From contig NZ_RQJW01000007.1 of NCBI RefSeq assembly GCF_004028635.1, positions 496,001 to 560,000 of the forward strand: 64,000 nt of DNA, given 5' to 3'. The position numbers were made by a program, and so were the translations under genes. This DNA is from Streptomyces cyaneus. GTDB taxonomy: Bacteria; Actinomycetota; Actinomycetes; Streptomycetales; Streptomycetaceae. Numbering within the stretch: the stretch's first letter is position 1; every line of letters starts with the position of its first letter. Of this stretch, positions 40,103-49,047 are shown piece after piece. A model generated the notes under the pieces. The model was not told the DNA's origin. It ran no database searches and was given only the letters and a program-made list of their open reading frames with translations.

Positions 40103-42193
40103 TCAGATGCCGATGTCGCAGCCGTCCTTGCGCCAGACCGCCACGACCGCCGGGCGGTTGATCTTTCCCTCACCGTCGGGCCAGGCGCTCAGCGGCTTCT
40201 CGGCCGTCGCGCCGTCGATCTCGCCCGGGTGCTGCACGGAGACGAGCACACGGCGGTCCTGGATGACCGGGCCGCAGGTCTCGGCGCCCTTCGGCATCGT
40301 CAGGAACTGCTTGAGCTCACCGCGCCGGTCACCGCGCGTAGCGACGCCGAAGAGGCCGTCGTGCGAGCCGAGCTGGTTGCCGTCGGTGGAGATCCACAGG
40401 TTGCCGTACGAGTCGAAGGCGACGTTGTCCGGGCAGGAGATCGGGGAGACCTGGTCCTTCGGGAAGCCGGCGAAGTAGGTTGCCGGGTCGTTCGGGTCAC
40501 CCGCGACGAGGAACAGCTTCCAGGCGAACTTCTTGCTGTCGGCGCGGTTCCAGCGCTCGGTCAGCTCCAGGACCTGGCCGTGCTTGTTGGAGTTGCGCGG
40601 GTTGGCCTCGTCGGCGGCGGCGAAGCCGGTCTTGCCGCGGTTGGAGTTGTTGGTGAGGGCGACGTACACCTTGCCGGAGTACGGGTTCGGCTCGATGTCC
40701 TCGGGCCGGTCCATCTTCGTCGCGCCGACCTTGTCACCGGCGATGCGGGTGAAGACGAACACCTCTTCCGCGGTCATCCCCTCGACGTGCGAGACGGCAC
40801 CGTCGGCGGTGGCGGTGGCCAGCGGGATCCACTCACCGCTGCCGTCGAACTCACCGTCGGCCGGCAGCTTGCCACTGCCGTCGATCTCGATGGCGGGGGA
40901 GTCACCGGTGAGCTTGGCGACGTAGAGCGTCCCCTCGTCGAGCAGCGAGAGGTTGTGCTCCCGCACGGCCCGGGACGACCCCTTCTTCATCCGCTTGCTG
41001 CCGATGAACTTGTAGAAGTAGTCGAAGCGCTCGTCGTCACCGGAGTAGACGACGGGCCGCCCGTCCTCGGTCAGCCGCACGGTCGCGCCCTCGTGCTTGA
41101 AGCGGCCGAGCGCGGTGTGCTTGCGCGGCTTGGAGGACGGGTCGTACGGGTCGAGCTCGACGACGTAGCCGAACCGGTGCGGCTCGTTGGGCTCCTGGGC
41201 CACGTCGAACCGCTTGTCGAACCGCTCCCACTTGCGCTCGCTCGCCCCCGTCCCCAGCCCGTACCGCTTGTCGGTCGCACGGGTGGCGTTGGCGAAGTAC
41301 TGGTTGAAGTTCTCCTCGCCGTGCAGCGTGGTGCCCCACGGGGTGACGCCGCCGGAGCAGTTGTTCAGCGTGCCGAGGACCTTGGTGCCGGTCGGGTCGG
41401 CGGAGGTCTTCAGCAGGTCGGAGCCCGCGGCGGGGCCGGTGACCTTGAACTCGCTGGTGGCGGTGACGCGCCGGTTGAGCGGATGCCGCGGCACGGCGGT
41501 GAGCTTCCCGCTCTTGCGGTCCCCCTCCACGACGACGGCGGAGAGGCCGTGCGCGGCCCAGGCGACCTCGACCTGCTGCTTGGTCGGGTTGGCGGCGTCG
41601 TACCCACGGAACATGAGCACTTCGTCGGTGTACTCGTGGTTGGCGACGAGTACCTGCCGGCCGCGCTCGCCGGGCAGCGGGAGCAGGGCGAGGAAGTCGT
41701 TGTTGTACCCGAACTGCTGGGACTGCGAGTCGCCGGTCTGGTTCTCCGGGTCGAACGCGGGGGCGCCGCGCAGGATGGGCTCGCCCCAGCGGATGACGAT
41801 GTTCTGCGCGTAGCCGTCCGCGACGGTCACGGTGTCGGCGGTGTTCGGCGCGACGGGCGTGAACCGCAGACCGCGGGCACCGCGGGAGAAGGTACCGCCG
41901 GTCCGCTCGGCCGCGGCGGCGTCCCCGGCAGCGGCCTCGGCGGCGTCCGCCTTCGGCGCGGCGACGGTGGTGGTGGCGCCCACGGCGGCGGCCGCGGTGA
42001 CGACGGCGGCGGCGCGCAGCGTGGTACGGCGGCTGACGGCCTCGGCGATGACGTCACCGACGTACGGGTTCGTGGTGGTATTGGGCACCTCGTGGAAACA
42101 GGCGTCACCACACCGGAACCGGCAAGTCAGGGCGGCCCGGCCACCGGGATGCGAGTCACTGTTCGTGCTGATGATCGGCAACGGTATGCGCAT
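40103..42193 (-). CDS. phoX: PhoX-family alkaline phosphatase (Tat-exported)
   Basis: A 696-aa protein of the DUF839/PhoX family, a calcium/iron-dependent phosphatase that releases phosphate from organic esters outside the cell. An unusual N-terminal extension of about 53 residues precedes the twin-arginine signal SRRTTLRAAAVVTAAAAVG (54-72). Family segments include FDPENQTGDSQSQQFGYNNDF, LLVANHEYTDEVLMF, GGVTPWGTTLHGEENFNQYF, KHTALGRFKHEGATV, GDDERFDYFYKFI and DRPEDIEPNPYSGKVYVALTN. ATG 42193 has GGGGAGA about 12 nt upstream. A PHO box lies 80-100 bp upstream, so expression is expected under phosphate starvation through PhoP. Confidence 0.92.
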   Translation of the reverse strand: MRIPLPIISTNSDSHPGGRAALTCRFRCGDACFHEVPNTTTNPYVGDVIAEAVSRRTTLRAAAVVTAAAAVGATTTVAAPKADAAEAAAGDAAAAERTGGTFSRGARGLRFTPVAPNTADTVTVADGYAQNIVIRWGEPILRGAPAFDPENQTGDSQSQQFGYNNDFLALLPLPGERGRQVLVANHEYTDEVLMFRGYDAANPTKQQVEVAWAAHGLSAVVVEGDRKSGKLTAVPRHPLNRRVTATSEFKVTGPAAGSDLLKTSADPTGTKVLGTLNNCSGGVTPWGTTLHGEENFNQYFANATRATDKRYGLGTGASERKWERFDKRFDVAQEPNEPHRFGYVVELDPYDPSSKPRKHTALGRFKHEGATVRLTEDGRPVVYSGDDERFDYFYKFIGSKRMKKGSSRAVREHNLSLLDEGTLYVAKLTGDSPAIEIDGSGKLPADGEFDGSGEWIPLATATADGAVSHVEGMTAEEVFVFTRIAGDKVGATKMDRPEDIEPNPYSGKVYVALTNNSNRGKTGFAAADEANPRNSNKHGQVLELTERWNRADSKKFAWKLFLVAGDPNDPATYFAGFPKDQVSPISCPDNVAFDSYGNLWISTDGNQLGSHDGLFGVATRGDRRGELKQFLTMPKGAETCGPVIQDRRVLVSVQHPGEIDGATAEKPLSAWPDGEGKINRPAVVAVWRKDGCDIGI

Positions 42194-42272
42194 GGTGTTT
42201 TCGTTCTCCCCTTGCTTCCCCTTTAGTGCAGCGTGGGGGACGGTAGGGGCACGTCTGTGCGGGAGCAGGGCG

Positions 42273-42294
42273 ACAGCATGAACGCCAGGTGAAC
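42273..42294 (-). promoter_or_regulatory. PHO box upstream of phoX
   Basis: On the minus strand two adjacent 11-nt units, GTTCACCTGGC (42294-42284) and GTTCATGCTGT (42283-42273), form the direct repeat recognised by Streptomyces PhoP (GTTCA core at an 11-bp period). It is 80 bp upstream of the phoX ATG. The rest of the 275-bp gap up to 42468 holds the VWA gene promoter and no other gene. Confidence 0.75.
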
Positions 42295-42468
42295 CAGAGG
42301 TAGCCGTACGCAAGTTGGGGCCGGGACCGGACTCGGCTCGATGCAGCCCTTGACGTACCGGGGGCCCTGTGTCTACCCCTCCCCAAGATCGCCATCTGGG
42401 GCCGCTAACCTTACGTGTCCGTCCTGGCCAGGGATTACGGGCATCAACTCACGCGAAGGGTTGCGCAC

Positions 42469-44091
42469 ATGGGCATTCTCACTCTCCTGCGGAACGCATT
42501 CGGCCGGTCACGCAAGACGCGTACCGCCGAAGCAGAGGGTGCGACTCCTTCGCCGGAGCCACAGCCGACGGTCCCGTCCCCGTCCCCGGAACCGCAGCCG
42601 ACGGCTACGGCACAGGTCCCGGAACCGCGCGTCTCGGAACCGCCGGTATCGGACCCGGAGGGCGACGAACACGAGCTGGTCTCGGCAGCTTTCGACAACA
42701 TCACGGTCCCGAAGCCGGCAGAGCCGGTGGAGACACCGGTCACGGAGGAGCCGACGGCTGCGGAGACGCCGGTCGTCGAGGAGCCGACGGCCGTGGAGAC
42801 GCCGGTCGCCGAGGAAACCCCGGCTGCCGAGGAGCTCTCGGTGGTCGAGGAGCCGGTTGCCGAGGAGCCGGCGGCTGCGGAGGCGCCGGTCGCCGAGGAG
42901 ACCCCGGCTGCCGAGGAGCCCTCGGTGGTCGAGGAGCCGACGGCTGCGGAGACGCCGGTTGCTGAGGAGCCCGCGGTTGCCGGGGAGCCGGTCGCCGAGG
43001 AGACCCCCGCTGCTGAGGAGCCCGCGGTGGTCGAGGAGCCGGTCGCCGAGGAGCCGGCTGTTACGGAGGCGCCTGTTACTGAGGAGCCTGCGGTCGCCGA
43101 AGAGCCGGCAGTAGTCGAGGAGCCGGCTGCGGGGACCCCGGTCGTCGAGGAGACCCCCGCTGCCGAGGAGCCCGTCGCCGAGGAATCGGCTACGCAGGCC
43201 CCGGTGGCCGAGGAGCCCATCGTCGAGGAAACCCCCGCTGCGGCTGAGCAGGTCGAGGAGACGCCGGTCGCCGAGGAGCCCGCTCCCGCGCAGGTCACGG
43301 AGCCGGAGCCCGCGGAGGCCGACGACGCACCCGCCCCCGCCGAATCCCACGACGCACCCGCGGCCGCCGACGGCGAGGACGCCCCACAGGGGCCACCCGC
43401 AGCCGACGACGAAAGCAGCACGGGTGGTGCGGGTGGGAACAACACGGCCGAAGGCGAAGCCGAGGCCGAGGCCACCGCGCCCGCAATCCTCGCCCTCGCC
43501 AAGGCCGGCCTCACCACCGCCCGCGCCAAGGTCTACCTCGTCCTCGACCGCTCCGCGAGCATGCGCCCGTACTACAAGGACGGCTCCGCCCAGGCCCTCG
43601 CCGACCAGACCCTCGCCCTCGCCGAGCACCTGGACCCCGACGCCCCGAACACCTCCGTCCACGTCGTCTTCTTCTCCACCGAGGTCGACGGCACCACCGA
43701 CCTCACCCCCGCCTCCGCCGAGGACGCCGTCGACACCGCGCACGCCGGCCTCGGCCGCATGGGCCGTACCAGCTACCACGCCGCCGTCGAAGCCGTCCTC
43801 GCCCACTACGACAAGAACGCCACCCCCGGCTCCCCCGCCCTCGTCGTCTTCCAGACCGACGGCGCCCCCGACGCCAAGACCCCGGCCACCCAAGCCCTCA
43901 CCGACGCCGCGAAGTCCCACCCCTCGGTGTTCTTCTCCTTCGTCGCGTTCGGCGACCACGACAACAAGGCCTTCGACTACCTCCGCAAGCTGAAGACCGA
44001 CAACACGGCCTTCTTCCACGCGGGCCCGACCCCCCTGGAGCTCACGGACGCGGAGCTCTACGACGGCGTACTGATCGACTGGCGCCCGTAA
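42469..44091 (+). CDS. VWA-domain protein with long acidic Pro/Glu/Val/Ala repeats (TerF-like)
   Basis: A 540-aa cytoplasmic protein. A basic start (MGILTLLRNAFGRSRKTRTA) is followed by Pro/Ser-rich sequence and an about 200-residue acidic repeat (about 85-300) of EEPAVVEEPVAEETPAAEE-type blocks. A VWA domain (about 340-540) follows: MIDAS motif DRSASM at 360, metal-binding Thr in GRTSYHAAVEAVL, VVFQTDGAPDAKTP and FSFVAFGDHDNKAFDYLRKL. The VWA part resembles the TerF/TerY class linked to tellurite-type stress systems; the other ter gene here (terB) is 18 kb away. ATG 42469 has GAAGGG upstream. Confidence 0.85.
   Translation: MGILTLLRNAFGRSRKTRTAEAEGATPSPEPQPTVPSPSPEPQPTATAQVPEPRVSEPPVSDPEGDEHELVSAAFDNITVPKPAEPVETPVTEEPTAAETPVVEEPTAVETPVAEETPAAEELSVVEEPVAEEPAAAEAPVAEETPAAEEPSVVEEPTAAETPVAEEPAVAGEPVAEETPAAEEPAVVEEPVAEEPAVTEAPVTEEPAVAEEPAVVEEPAAGTPVVEETPAAEEPVAEESATQAPVAEEPIVEETPAAAEQVEETPVAEEPAPAQVTEPEPAEADDAPAPAESHDAPAAADGEDAPQGPPAADDESSTGGAGGNNTAEGEAEAEATAPAILALAKAGLTTARAKVYLVLDRSASMRPYYKDGSAQALADQTLALAEHLDPDAPNTSVHVVFFSTEVDGTTDLTPASAEDAVDTAHAGLGRMGRTSYHAAVEAVLAHYDKNATPGSPALVVFQTDGAPDAKTPATQALTDAAKSHPSVFFSFVAFGDHDNKAFDYLRKLKTDNTAFFHAGPTPLELTDAELYDGVLIDWRP
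42720..43330 (+). repeat. Acidic coding repeat in the VWA gene
   Basis: Many imperfect copies of a 12-45-bp unit encode Glu-Glu-Pro-x-Val/Ala combinations. Long direct repeats such as GTCGCCGAGGAG recur, so length variation between strains is expected. Confidence 0.7.
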
Positions 44092-44106
44092 CCGCTGATC
44101 ACCCCC

Positions 44107-44147
44107 GGCCGCCCCTTCCCACCCCGTAAAACGGGAAGCGGGCGGCC
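44107..44147 (+). terminator. Terminator of the VWA gene
   Basis: A 14-bp stem GGCCGCCCCTTCCC (44107-44120) pairs with 44133-44147 with a single bulged C and a 12-nt loop. It lies between the VWA gene and metG. Confidence 0.8.
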
Positions 44148-44215
44148 CACCCATGTCGGCTACGATTTCAAGGTTCGCAAAACCAGCAACAGCACCGACC
44201 TGGGAGCAGCCCCCG

Positions 44216-45925
44216 ATGGCTCGACACCTCATCACCAGCGCCCTTCCGTACATCAACGGAATCAAGCACCTGGGCAACATGGTGGGGTCCATGCTCCCGG
44301 CGGACGTGTACTCCCGGTACCTCCGCCAGCGCGGCCACGACGTCCTCTACATCTGCGCGACGGACGAGCACGGCACCCCCGCCGAGCTGGCCGCCAAGGA
44401 GCAGGGTCTGCCGGTCGACGAGTTCTGCGCGCAGGCGCACGACGCCCAGAAGGCGGTCTACGACGGCTTCGCGCTGGCCTTCGACTACTTCGGCCGCAGC
44501 TCCAGCCCGCAGAACGTCGAGATCACCCAGCACTTCGCCCGCAAGCTCAACGAGAACGGCTTCATCGAAGAGCGCGCCATCCGCCAGGTGTACTCCCCGG
44601 CCGACGGCCGCTTCCTCCCGGACCGCTACGTCGAGGGCACCTGCCCCCACTGCGGCTACGACAAGGCCCGCGGCGACCAGTGCGAGAACTGCACCCGCGT
44701 ACTCGACCCGACGGACCTGATCAACCCCCGGTCCGCGATCTCGGGCTCCACGGACCTGGAGGTGAGGGAGACCAAGCACCTCTTCCTCCTCCAGTCCAAG
44801 CTGCAGCGCGAGGTCATGGAGTGGGTGGCCCGCCACGACGGCGTATGGCCGCACCTGGCCTCCTCCATCGCCCACAAGTGGCTGACCGAGGGCCTGCACG
44901 ACCGTGCCATCACCCGTGACCTGGACTGGGGCGTCCCCGTACCGGCGGACACCTGGCCGGAGCTCGCGGCCGAGGGCAAGGTCTTCTACGTCTGGTTCGA
45001 CGCCCCGATCGAGTACATCGGCGCGACGAAGGAGTGGTCGGACCAGGACCCGGAGAACCGGGACTACAAGTCCTGGTGGTACGACGTGGACGACACCGTC
45101 CGCTACACCGAGTTCATGGCGAAGGACAACGTCCCCTTCCACACCGTGATGTTCCCGGCCACCGAGCTCGGCATCCGCGAGCCGTGGAAGAAGGTCGACT
45201 TCGTCAAGGCCTTCAACTGGCTGACGTACTACGGCGGAAAGTTCTCCACGTCCCAGAAGCGCGGTGTCTTCACCGACCAGGCCCTGCAGATCCTCCCGGC
45301 CGACTACTGGCGCTACTTCCTGATCGCCAACGCGCCCGAGTCGGACGACTCGTCCTTCACCTGGGAGCACTTCACCGCCACGGTCAACAAGGACCTCGCC
45401 GACACCCTCGGCAACTTCGTCAACCGCGTCCTGTCCTTCTCCCGCAAGCGCTTCGGCGACGACGTCCCCGCGGGCGGCGAGCCGGGCGAGGCGGAGGCGA
45501 AGCTGGGCGAGCAGATCGCCGAGCTGCTCGCCGAGTACGAGGGGCACATGGAGGCCCTCCAGTTCCGCAAGGCGGCGGCGGCGCTGCGCGCCCTGTGGTC
45601 GGCCGGCAACTCCTACCTGGAGGAGAAGGCCCCCTGGCTGGAGATCAAGACCGACAAGGACGGCGCCGCCCTCACCCTCCGCACCGCGATGAACCTGATC
45701 CACCTGTACGCGGTGGTCTCGGAACCGTTCATCCCGGCGACGGCGAAGACGATGCGCGAGGCTTTCGCCCTGAGCGACGACACCGCCACCTGGGTCGGCG
45801 CCGACGAGGCGAAGTCCCTGACCTCCGTCCCCGCCGGCACCCCCTTCACCGTCCCGCCGGTCCTCTTCGCGAAGCTCACGGACGAGGACCTGGAGACGTA
45901 CAAGGAGCGCTTCGGCGGCGAGTAG
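44216..45925 (+). CDS. metG: Methionyl-tRNA synthetase
   Basis: A 569-aa class I synthetase charging tRNA-Met. The HIGH-type motif is HLGN (18-21) in SALPYINGIKHLGN. A single zinc knuckle with Cys143, 146, 156 and 159 (CPHC...CENC) lies in the connecting domain. The second signature reads KFSTS (342-346) where KMSKS or KFSKS is common, so the second lysine is replaced by Thr. A helical anticodon domain follows from about 385, and there is no C-terminal tRNA-binding EMAP-like domain. ATG 44216 has GGGAG upstream. It is a single-gene unit between two hairpins and should be essential. Confidence 0.95.
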   Translation: MARHLITSALPYINGIKHLGNMVGSMLPADVYSRYLRQRGHDVLYICATDEHGTPAELAAKEQGLPVDEFCAQAHDAQKAVYDGFALAFDYFGRSSSPQNVEITQHFARKLNENGFIEERAIRQVYSPADGRFLPDRYVEGTCPHCGYDKARGDQCENCTRVLDPTDLINPRSAISGSTDLEVRETKHLFLLQSKLQREVMEWVARHDGVWPHLASSIAHKWLTEGLHDRAITRDLDWGVPVPADTWPELAAEGKVFYVWFDAPIEYIGATKEWSDQDPENRDYKSWWYDVDDTVRYTEFMAKDNVPFHTVMFPATELGIREPWKKVDFVKAFNWLTYYGGKFSTSQKRGVFTDQALQILPADYWRYFLIANAPESDDSSFTWEHFTATVNKDLADTLGNFVNRVLSFSRKRFGDDVPAGGEPGEAEAKLGEQIAELLAEYEGHMEALQFRKAAAALRALWSAGNSYLEEKAPWLEIKTDKDGAALTLRTAMNLIHLYAVVSEPFIPATAKTMREAFALSDDTATWVGADEAKSLTSVPAGTPFTVPPVLFAKLTDEDLETYKERFGGE

Positions 45926-45943
45926 GAACGGAACGAGACAGGG

Positions 45944-45991
45944 CGAACGGGCCCGGAACCTGCCTCACCGGCTGGTTTCCGGGCCCGTTCG
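45944..45991. terminator. Terminator between metG and doxX-like gene
   Basis: A perfect 13-bp stem (CGAACGGGCCCGG 45944-45956 with 45979-45991) and a 22-nt loop, between convergent genes. Confidence 0.85.
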
Positions 45992-46001
45992 CCTCTGCCG
46001 T

Positions 46002-46349
46002 TCAGCCTCCGTACGCAAGCGCCAGGGCCCCGACCACGGGGGCGGCGTAGACCAGCGGGAACGGGATGTGGGCGTACCACCGGGCACGCGCCACGGTCAC
46101 GGCGGCCCCGAGGAAGTACAGCACCAGCCCCACCCCCGCCAGCACCCCGATCACCGGCACGAACAGCCCGACCACCAGCCCCACGGCCCCGGCGACCTTC
46201 GCCAGGCCGAGCCAGGTCCACCACGACCGGGGCACGGAGTAGTCGGTGAGGGCCTGCACGATCCACTGGGCCCGCATGAGCAGGACGGCGCCGGAGAAGC
46301 CTGCCATCAGGGCGGCGACGAGGGTCACGACGACATACGCGGTCTGCAT
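46002..46349 (-). CDS. DoxX-family membrane protein
   Basis: A 115-aa protein with four transmembrane helices (AYVVVTLVAALMAGFSGAVLLM, WTWLGLAKVAGAVGLVVGLFVPVIGVLAGVGLVLYFLGAAVTVA, FPLVYAAPVVGALALAYG). The glycine-rich second helix with a conserved Lys and the charged loop RARWYAHIP fit the DoxX/SURF4-like family, whose members act in redox or detoxification complexes; its exact role is unknown. Start ATG 46349. Confidence 0.85.
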   Translation of the reverse strand: MQTAYVVVTLVAALMAGFSGAVLLMRAQWIVQALTDYSVPRSWWTWLGLAKVAGAVGLVVGLFVPVIGVLAGVGLVLYFLGAAVTVARARWYAHIPFPLVYAAPVVGALALAYGG

Positions 46350-46468
46350 GGAAACTCCTGGTCAGGTGCAGTCGGAGCCGCGCGGCCGGTGCCGCGCGGC
46401 GGGTCCACTGCCTCCCTGACGCCGCCCGCCGCGAAAGTGTGACGGCACTCCGGGGAGATCCGCGGCCG

Positions 46469-47827
46469 TCAGTACAGCGCCCCGGCCCCGGTCGTCGTCG
46501 CCAGCTCCGTGACCAGGTTCTTCGCGGACGTCTGCAGCCCTGCCGTGAGCGCCGGCTTCCAGTTCACCGTCGTCTTGATCTTCTTCGAGCTCGCGGCGTT
46601 GTACGCGGCCACGAGGTCGGTCGCCGTGCCGTTGACGAGGTTGCCGCCGCCGGCGATCGAGCCGGTGCCGTCGCCGCTCAGGAGCTTGGCGGGCTTGGCG
46701 CCCGACGGGAGCTTCCAGGCGTTGTGCTCGGCGACGACCTGGGCCTTGGCGCGGGAGTCGATGCTGTACTTCGGCGTGTAGCCGTTGAGCGCGGTCGTGT
46801 CGTAGACGTTGTTGTAGAGGTGGATCTGGCCGATGCGGGCCAGCGGCGCCCGCTGCACGATGCCCTTCCACACGTTGTGGTGGATGGTGACGCGCAGCTT
46901 GCCGGTGCTGTCGGTGTCGCTGCTGCCGATCAGCATCGTCTTGTCGTGGTTGCTGAACAGGTTGCGCTCGACGGTCACCAGGTCGGAGCCGTTGGTGATG
47001 TCGAGGGCGCCGTCGTGGACCTGGTACTTGCGGCCGAAGTAGGACTTCTCGGAGCTGTCGAAGGTCGGCGCGTCGGTGAAGGTGTTGTGGTCCGCCCACA
47101 CATTGGTCACCCCGCGCAGGGTGACGGAGTCGTAGTTGGAGTTCCACTCACCGGACGAGCCGTCGGTGGGGTCCCACTGCGGGAAGCAGTCCTGGGTGTC
47201 GGCGAAGGTGAGGTTGCGGACGATGACGTTCTTGACGTTCTGCACGTGGAGGCTGCCGCCCCTGATGCCGGCGTTGGTGCCCGGGACGCCCACGATCGTG
47301 GTGTTGGCGGGCACCCGGAAGACGATGTTCTTCTTCTGCTTGTCGGCGGCGGCCTTGCGGGCGTTCTCCTGGGTGCCGGACGGCGCCTTCTTGCCGTAGG
47401 TCGCCGGGTCGTAGGCCCTGAGGTAGGCGGAGAGCGAGTAGCCGGTGCCGGAGGCGTAGTCGGCGCAGGTCAGCTTCTTGCCGGCGTCGGAGGTGTTGGC
47501 GTCGATGGTGCCCTTGACCTTGATGATCCGGGGCGTGGTGTCGGAGACCGAGCCCAGCGCCTTCACGAGCTGCGCGCGGGTGCTGACGGTGAAGGTGTGC
47601 GCGGAGTCGGCCTTCGCGCCGCCCGTCGTACCGGATCCCGAGGCCGCCCAGCCGTCCTTCGCGGGCAGCGACTGGTGGTACAGGTCGACCGCGCCGGCGT
47701 TCGCGTTCGCGTTCAGCACGAGCACACCGGCACCGACGCCGGCCGCCGCGACGGCGGCGGTGACGACGAGGGTGCGGCGCTTGCGGAGGGAACGGCGGTG
47801 GGTGGGGCGGTGGGAAGGGGCTGCCAC
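46469..47827 (-). CDS. Secreted pectate lyase, polysaccharide lyase family 1
   Basis: A 452-aa exported enzyme cleaving polygalacturonate by beta-elimination. A long basic signal peptide (about 1-44: RRSLRKRRTLVVTAAVAAAG, site NANA) is followed by a right-handed beta-helix. Family marks are VIVRNLTFADTQDCFPQWDP, NVWADHNTFTD (calcium Asp), DGALDITNGSDLVTVERNLFSNHDKTMLIGSSD and IVQRAPLARIGQIHLYNNVY (catalytic Arg in R-x-P-x-x-R). GTG 47827 follows AAGGA. Its presence indicates use of plant cell wall material. The 225 bp upstream hold the divergent promoters and no other gene. Confidence 0.92.
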   Translation of the reverse strand: MAAPSHRPTHRRSLRKRRTLVVTAAVAAAGVGAGVLVLNANANAGAVDLYHQSLPAKDGWAASGSGTTGGAKADSAHTFTVSTRAQLVKALGSVSDTTPRIIKVKGTIDANTSDAGKKLTCADYASGTGYSLSAYLRAYDPATYGKKAPSGTQENARKAAADKQKKNIVFRVPANTTIVGVPGTNAGIRGGSLHVQNVKNVIVRNLTFADTQDCFPQWDPTDGSSGEWNSNYDSVTLRGVTNVWADHNTFTDAPTFDSSEKSYFGRKYQVHDGALDITNGSDLVTVERNLFSNHDKTMLIGSSDTDSTGKLRVTIHHNVWKGIVQRAPLARIGQIHLYNNVYDTTALNGYTPKYSIDSRAKAQVVAEHNAWKLPSGAKPAKLLSGDGTGSIAGGGNLVNGTATDLVAAYNAASSKKIKTTVNWKPALTAGLQTSAKNLVTELATTTGAGALY

Positions 47828-48052
47828 GAATTGAGTCCTTACGTGCTTCGGTGAGGCTCGCGCACCGGCGAGCGGGCCCGCGTGAGCGGGCTTCCGATTC
47901 CTTCGTGGTCGCGGAGATCGGAAAGGTTGCCGTGGATTTTTTGGCTGAATGGTGGTCAAGTCGCGGACATCACGCGGATGTTGCCCATTGGGTTGGCATC
48001 GATCGCCCCCCACCGCCACCATGTCCCCCTTCACGACCGTATGGTTTCCGCC

Positions 48053-48529
48053 ATGGCAGTCCCTGAGGTCATCCCGATCGCCTATGAGCCGCACGGCCGG
48101 ACCGAGGCGATCGGCTGTTACGCAGACGGGCAGTTCATGGGGTCGGTCATCTACGCCTTCCCCAAGGGGTTCGACCTCGACACCGGCTGGGAAGAGCACA
48201 AACGCCTCTACTCGGTCCTGCACACCTTCGACTCCGAGGGCAGGTACCGCGACTCGGAGATCTGGTGCGCGGGCACCTGGGCCGAGCAGCAGCGCGCCCC
48301 GCACGGCCCCGACTCGGTGCTCGCCCGCGCCCGGGCCCACCTCGCGACCCGGCTGCGCAGCCTCCCGCGCCGTACGTACACGGACATCGCGATCCGCCCC
48401 TTCCAACTCACCGTCGACGGCGTGCTGTTCGGCCTGGTGACGGGGGAGGACGAGGACGAGGCGTGGGCCGAGCTCCATCCGGACAACCTGGGCTTCGGCG
48501 CGCCCTGGGACGGTTCGTACGACACCTGA
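48053..48529 (+). CDS. Hypothetical protein (158 aa)
   Basis: Begins MAVPEVIPIAYEPHGRTEAI and has strands and helices rich in aromatics (QFMGSVIYAFPKGFDLDTGWEEHKRLYSVLHTFDSEGRYRDSEIWCAGTW, RTYTDIAIRPFQLTVDGVLFGLV, ELHPDNLGFGAPWDGSYDT). It looks like a conserved cytoplasmic alpha/beta protein, but no family is recognised. ATG 48053 is chosen because TATGGT (48040-48045) lies 7 nt upstream, which suggests a leaderless transcript; ATG 48041 is in frame but overlaps this -10 box. Confidence 0.7.
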   Translation: MAVPEVIPIAYEPHGRTEAIGCYADGQFMGSVIYAFPKGFDLDTGWEEHKRLYSVLHTFDSEGRYRDSEIWCAGTWAEQQRAPHGPDSVLARARAHLATRLRSLPRRTYTDIAIRPFQLTVDGVLFGLVTGEDEDEAWAELHPDNLGFGAPWDGSYDT

Positions 48530-48614
48530 TCGTTTACGCCTCTATGCCTGGACACCCCCAAGGCGCTATACATTGCGAAGATCACGCAAGGCCATCAAGT
48601 GGGGGGATCCATTC

Positions 48615-48980
48615 ATGGCACTCTTCGGGAACGCGCACACCATCGACCAGGGGCAGGCGCAGCAGGACTTCGCCCGCCTGCTGGGCCACGGGGAGCAGGT
48701 GCACGCCGCGTACCTGCTGATACGCGACACCATCCTGTTCACCGACCGCCGCCTCATCCTGGTCGACAAGCAGGGCATCACCGGCAAGAAGGTGGAGTAC
48801 CACTCCATCCCTTACCGCAGCATCACGCACTTCGCGGTCGAGACCGCCGGCACCTTCGATCTGGACGCCGAGCTGAAGATCTGGGTCTCGGGGACGCCTA
48901 CGCCGATCGAGAAGACGTTCACCAAGGGCGTCGACATCTACGAGGTGCAGGCGATCCTGACGCAGTTCGTGGCCAAGTAG
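48615..48980 (+). CDS. PH-like domain protein (bacterial Pleckstrin homology)
   Basis: A 121-aa protein consisting of one bacterial PH domain: EQVHAAYLLIRDTILFTDRRLILVDKQGITGKKVEYHSIPYRSITHFAVETAGTFDLDAELKIWV, then a C-terminal helix VDIYEVQAILTQFVAK. These small proteins (YvbH/bPH_1 type) form ring oligomers, often near membranes; the function is unknown. ATG 48615 follows GGGGGG. It is in a run of small plus-strand genes. Confidence 0.88.
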   Translation: MALFGNAHTIDQGQAQQDFARLLGHGEQVHAAYLLIRDTILFTDRRLILVDKQGITGKKVEYHSIPYRSITHFAVETAGTFDLDAELKIWVSGTPTPIEKTFTKGVDIYEVQAILTQFVAK

Positions 48981-49047
48981 CCACACCTGTACGGCGGCAT
49001 GTTGGCACCGCGCTGATCCGGGTACGGACGCGATAATCGGGGCCACC

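Noticed and set aside
40082..42226. 714-codon plus-strand frame opposite phoX
   Set aside because: The minus strand has a full PhoX domain and Tat signal; the plus frame is a composition artefact.
23554..44091. TerB and the VWA protein as one tellurite operon
   Set aside because: They are 18 kb apart on opposite strands with unrelated genes between, and TerC/TerD are absent.
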